Assembly (NCBI GenBank): GCA_015057115.1
Contig: SVEZ01000002.1
Span: 124,001-188,000, forward strand
From: Lachnospiraceae bacterium
GTDB lineage: Bacteria; Bacillota; Clostridia; Lachnospirales; Lachnospiraceae
Direction: 5' to 3'
DNA length: 64,000 nucleotides
The position numbers were made by a program, and so were the translations under genes. The notes under the pieces are model-generated. The model was given only the letters and a program-made list of their open reading frames with translations, ran no database searches and was not told where the DNA came from. Below are positions 61,660-64,000 of this stretch, piece after piece; the stretch's first letter is position 1; each line of letters starts with the position of its first letter.

Positions 61660-63285
61660 CTAACTTAATTCTATCTGTTCAAAGGGTAAAAATACGGCCG
61701 CAATCTGTTCCGCGATTTTCATTCCGTCCATGGCTGCAGACATAATACCTCCGGCATAGCCTGCCCCTTCTCCACAGGGATAAAGTCCCTTTAAATTGCT
61801 TACAAACCCTTCATCTCTCCATATTCTTACAGGGGAAGATGTTCTGCTTTCCACTCCGGAAAGAATGGCATCCGGACGATCAAATCCTTTTACTCTGTTT
61901 CCAACCATATGCATTCCCTCTATAAATGCCTGATTCAGTTCTTCCGGCAAAATTTGTCTTAAATTTGCAAAAGCAGTCTTTCCCTTCGTTTCACTTTCAA
62001 AAACTCCATAGCTTTCAGACACTTGATTTTTTTCAAAATCTCCAAACAACTGTTGCGGAATGCTTCCATTAGCAGCCTCGTAAGCCCGTTCCTCTATCTG
62101 CTGCTGAAATTTCACTCCTCCCAATGGAGAATCATCCGGATAATCCTCCGGACCTACTGAAACAATCATTGCACTGTTGGCATTTTTACCATCACGTTTG
62201 AAATAGCTCATTCCATTTACCGCCAAACGCTTCTCTTCACTACTGGCATTAACCACATAACCACCGGGACACATGCAAAATGAATATGCGCCTCGGCCGC
62301 TTTTGGTATTTGCCGTTACCTTATACGGTGCAGCCGGTAGTTTCTTACCAAATTCCTCTCCGTATTGCAGGTTATTAACCCGCTCCTGAGGGTGCTCCAC
62401 ACGAAATCCCACTGCAAATGCTTTTGCCGACATGGAAATGTTTCTGTCATAAAGCATGCGGAACGTATCTCTGGCACTGTGTCCGATTGCAAGAACCAAA
62501 ATATCCGTTGCCAGTTCCTCATTTCCGTTAAGGGTAATTCCCGTAATTTTTCCATCTTCACTATGAATATCCGTCAAGCAGGTTTCAAAACGAATTTCCC
62601 CGCCTAGACGAATAAAATCCTGTCGCATGGCAATTAATACCCGGAACAGATAATCCGTTCCCACATGGGGCTTTTGCTCGTATAAAATACTTTCATCTGC
62701 CCCGTATTTCACAAAACGCTCTAAAACCGCCCGATTTCTGCCATTACTATCCTTTACCAACGTATTTAATTTTCCATCGGAAAAAGCACCTGCTCCTCCC
62801 TCACCAAACTGAACATTGGAGCTTGCCAGAAGTTTTCCTGTTTCCCAGAACCGGTTCACATCCTCTGTGCGTTCCTCCACTGCTTTGCCACGCTCAATAA
62901 TAATGGGACGATATCCATGCTCCGCCAATAGTAATCCACAAAAATAACCGCAGGGACCGGCACCCACAATAACCGGTCGATGGCTCATCCTATCCGTTGG
63001 TAACGTATTTCTCCGTTGAAAAAAGTCATATACCACCGGTTTATATTCCGTAATATGACTGTTTTTTCGACGCTTGCATTCCTGCAAAAGCTTCTGTTGT
63101 CCTTCCACTTCCACAGCAACCTGATACACATCATATACGTCCTTCTTTCTTGCATCATAAGAATGACGCAAAATCATGACTTTGCCTATCTGTTCCGGCT
63201 TTTTATGTAATTGTTTTGCAATCTTCTCTTTCAAAACCGCTTTATCGGTTCCGGCTAATACTTTAATCTGATCAATCTTAATCAC
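61660..63285 (-). CDS. NAD(P)/FAD-dependent oxidoreductase (FAD-dependent dehydrogenase family)
   Basis: 541 residues from a GTG start with AGGAG 7 nt upstream. The N-terminal ~100 residues form a small family-specific domain (LRHSYDARKKDVYDVYQV). The FAD Rossmann motif is VIVGAGPCGYFCGLLLAEHG near 105. The segment ASSNVQFGEGGAGAFSDGKL and the end YPCGEGAGYAGGIMSAAMDG identify this uncharacterised dehydrogenase family. Its substrate is unknown. Confidence 0.9.
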   Translation of the reverse strand: MIKIDQIKVLAGTDKAVLKEKIAKQLHKKPEQIGKVMILRHSYDARKKDVYDVYQVAVEVEGQQKLLQECKRRKNSHITEYKPVVYDFFQRRNTLPTDRMSHRPVIVGAGPCGYFCGLLLAEHGYRPIIIERGKAVEERTEDVNRFWETGKLLASSNVQFGEGGAGAFSDGKLNTLVKDSNGRNRAVLERFVKYGADESILYEQKPHVGTDYLFRVLIAMRQDFIRLGGEIRFETCLTDIHSEDGKITGITLNGNEELATDILVLAIGHSARDTFRMLYDRNISMSAKAFAVGFRVEHPQERVNNLQYGEEFGKKLPAAPYKVTANTKSGRGAYSFCMCPGGYVVNASSEEKRLAVNGMSYFKRDGKNANSAMIVSVGPEDYPDDSPLGGVKFQQQIEERAYEAANGSIPQQLFGDFEKNQVSESYGVFESETKGKTAFANLRQILPEELNQAFIEGMHMVGNRVKGFDRPDAILSGVESRTSSPVRIWRDEGFVSNLKGLYPCGEGAGYAGGIMSAAMDGMKIAEQIAAVFLPFEQIELS

Positions 63286-63289
63286 GATT

Positions 63290-64000
63290 CTACTCCTGTT
63301 TTGCTGCTGTTAAGGCTGCCTGCTTTCCCGCAACATAGCCACTGGACCATGCCCACTGCAAGTTATAACCTCCGCACATGCCATCAATATCAATAACCTC
63401 ACCGCAGAAAAACAACCCTTTTACCTTTCTGCTTTCCAATGTTTCATTATCCAATTCTTTAGTCATCACTCCGCCGGCACATACCTGAGCATCGGAAAAA
63501 TCTTTTGTTCCCGTAATTGTTAGCTTACATTCCTTCATAAGACCTGCCAAACGTTTTAACTCCTTTGTTGAAACCTTCGCCGCAGGTAAATCTTTGGGAA
63601 TTCCCACTTCCTTCAAAAAAGCAATGGCAAGTGGATAAGGATACAAACCAATCAACGCTTCCGCCGCTGTTTTTTCTTTCCCGTATTGTAGGTATCTCTC
63701 CGTTAAAAGCGTATATAATTCTTCAAAATCACCCTTTGGATAATAGTCAATTACTGCCGTTACAGATTTGTTCTGACGTATTCCATAAGCAGCAAAACGA
63801 CTGGCCTGGAAAGAAACGATTCCGGAAAGTCCCTCTGCAATATGTAAAAGTTCTCCGCAATCTGCAAAAACATTCTCTCTTTCAACCAGTAATTTCAGCC
63901 CAATTTCTGCACGAATTCCTGCAAGGTTTTTTAAAAACGAATCTTTGGACTTCATTTGTACCAAAGAAGGTACTATATCTATGAAATGATGTCCAAACTG
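63290..64000 (-). CDS. HI0933/BaiN-like NAD(P)/FAD-dependent oxidoreductase (partial, N-terminus outside window)
   Basis: The C-terminal ~236 codons are visible; the frame is open to the window edge, with QFGHHFIDIVPSLVQ at the boundary typical of the middle of this family. The end has KVKGLFFCGEVIDIDGMCGGYNLQWAWSSG, the conserved FAD-binding C-terminus. The N-terminal Rossmann motif is off the edge. Adjacent to the other flavoprotein gene with 4 nt between them. Members reduce varied substrates; the reaction here is unknown. Confidence 0.9.
   Translation of the reverse strand, partial: QFGHHFIDIVPSLVQMKSKDSFLKNLAGIRAEIGLKLLVERENVFADCGELLHIAEGLSGIVSFQASRFAAYGIRQNKSVTAVIDYYPKGDFEELYTLLTERYLQYGKEKTAAEALIGLYPYPLAIAFLKEVGIPKDLPAAKVSTKELKRLAGLMKECKLTITGTKDFSDAQVCAGGVMTKELDNETLESRKVKGLFFCGEVIDIDGMCGGYNLQWAWSSGYVAGKQAALTAAKQE

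Noticed and set aside
1-64000. CRISPR arrays, prophage, insertion sequences, tRNA or rRNA genes
   Set aside because: No regularly spaced repeats, transposase or phage genes, or tRNA cloverleaf/rRNA sequences were seen on reading the window.

Overview
This window looks like chromosomal core genome of a spore-forming, low-to-moderate-GC Firmicute. It most resembles family Lachnospiraceae. That assignment rests on gene order and protein style, because no rRNA is present. Pointers are GerW/YtfJ and YlbJ sporulation proteins, NFACT (RqcH), RemA, RecU, SepF, YlmH, a zinc-type L28, a Prp-cleaved L27, and strong AGGAGG ribosome binding sites with occasional TTG/GTG starts. I see no phage, insertion sequence, CRISPR array, tRNA or rRNA gene.

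Layout. 1-1.3 kb: end of a sporulation pair (DUF2953 protein, YtfJ) and a 50-residue membrane ORF. 1.3-7.5 kb: divergent rpmB, then Asp23/FakA/RecG, with convergent RqcH. 7.6-13.4 kb: YicC-RemA-Gmk-RpoZ, then RimO-PgsA-RsmD-CoaD and a coiled-coil protein. 13.4-15.8 kb: YlbJ-like protein divergent from PepD. 15.9-26.4 kb: a long run of pseudouridine synthases, radical SAM proteins, RecU, a degenerate HisA/HisI/HisE fusion and RNase G. 26.4-30.7 kb: ribosome-assembly operon (L21 with structured leader, Prp, L27, ObgE, YhbY, NadD, YqeK, RsfS). 30.7-32.1 kb: SOS locus with LexA and a divergent YneA-like LysM protein, flanked by two unusual inverted-repeat structures. 32.2-37.3 kb: PlsC, NhaC, a membrane GGDEF protein and a secreted repeat protein.

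37.4-64 kb is almost all on the minus strand: tyrosine recombinase and TtcA-like protein (with Dtd on plus), RluD-LspA-YlmH-SepF-YggS-HlyD-like adaptor, a small P-loop protein, then a cell-shape/division operon (RadC, MreB, MreC, MreD, PBP2, MinD, MinE, RodA, MgsA, D,D-carboxypeptidase). MinC is missing from that operon. Upstream are a methionine gamma-lyase-like protein, MiaA, MutL, MutS and two flavoproteins, the last running off the window.

The main themes are translation and ribosome maturation, envelope growth and division, and DNA repair. The most unusual items are the 166-nt near-perfect hairpin after lexA, the second inverted repeat in the predicted lexA 5' leader, the three-box SOS promoter of the YneA-like gene, the degenerate histidine-pathway fusion, the absence of minC between pbp2 and minD, and a predicted leaderless HlyD-like gene whose promoter is nested in the upstream terminator. 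None of these amounts to a demonstrated new system; they are specific, checkable leads.
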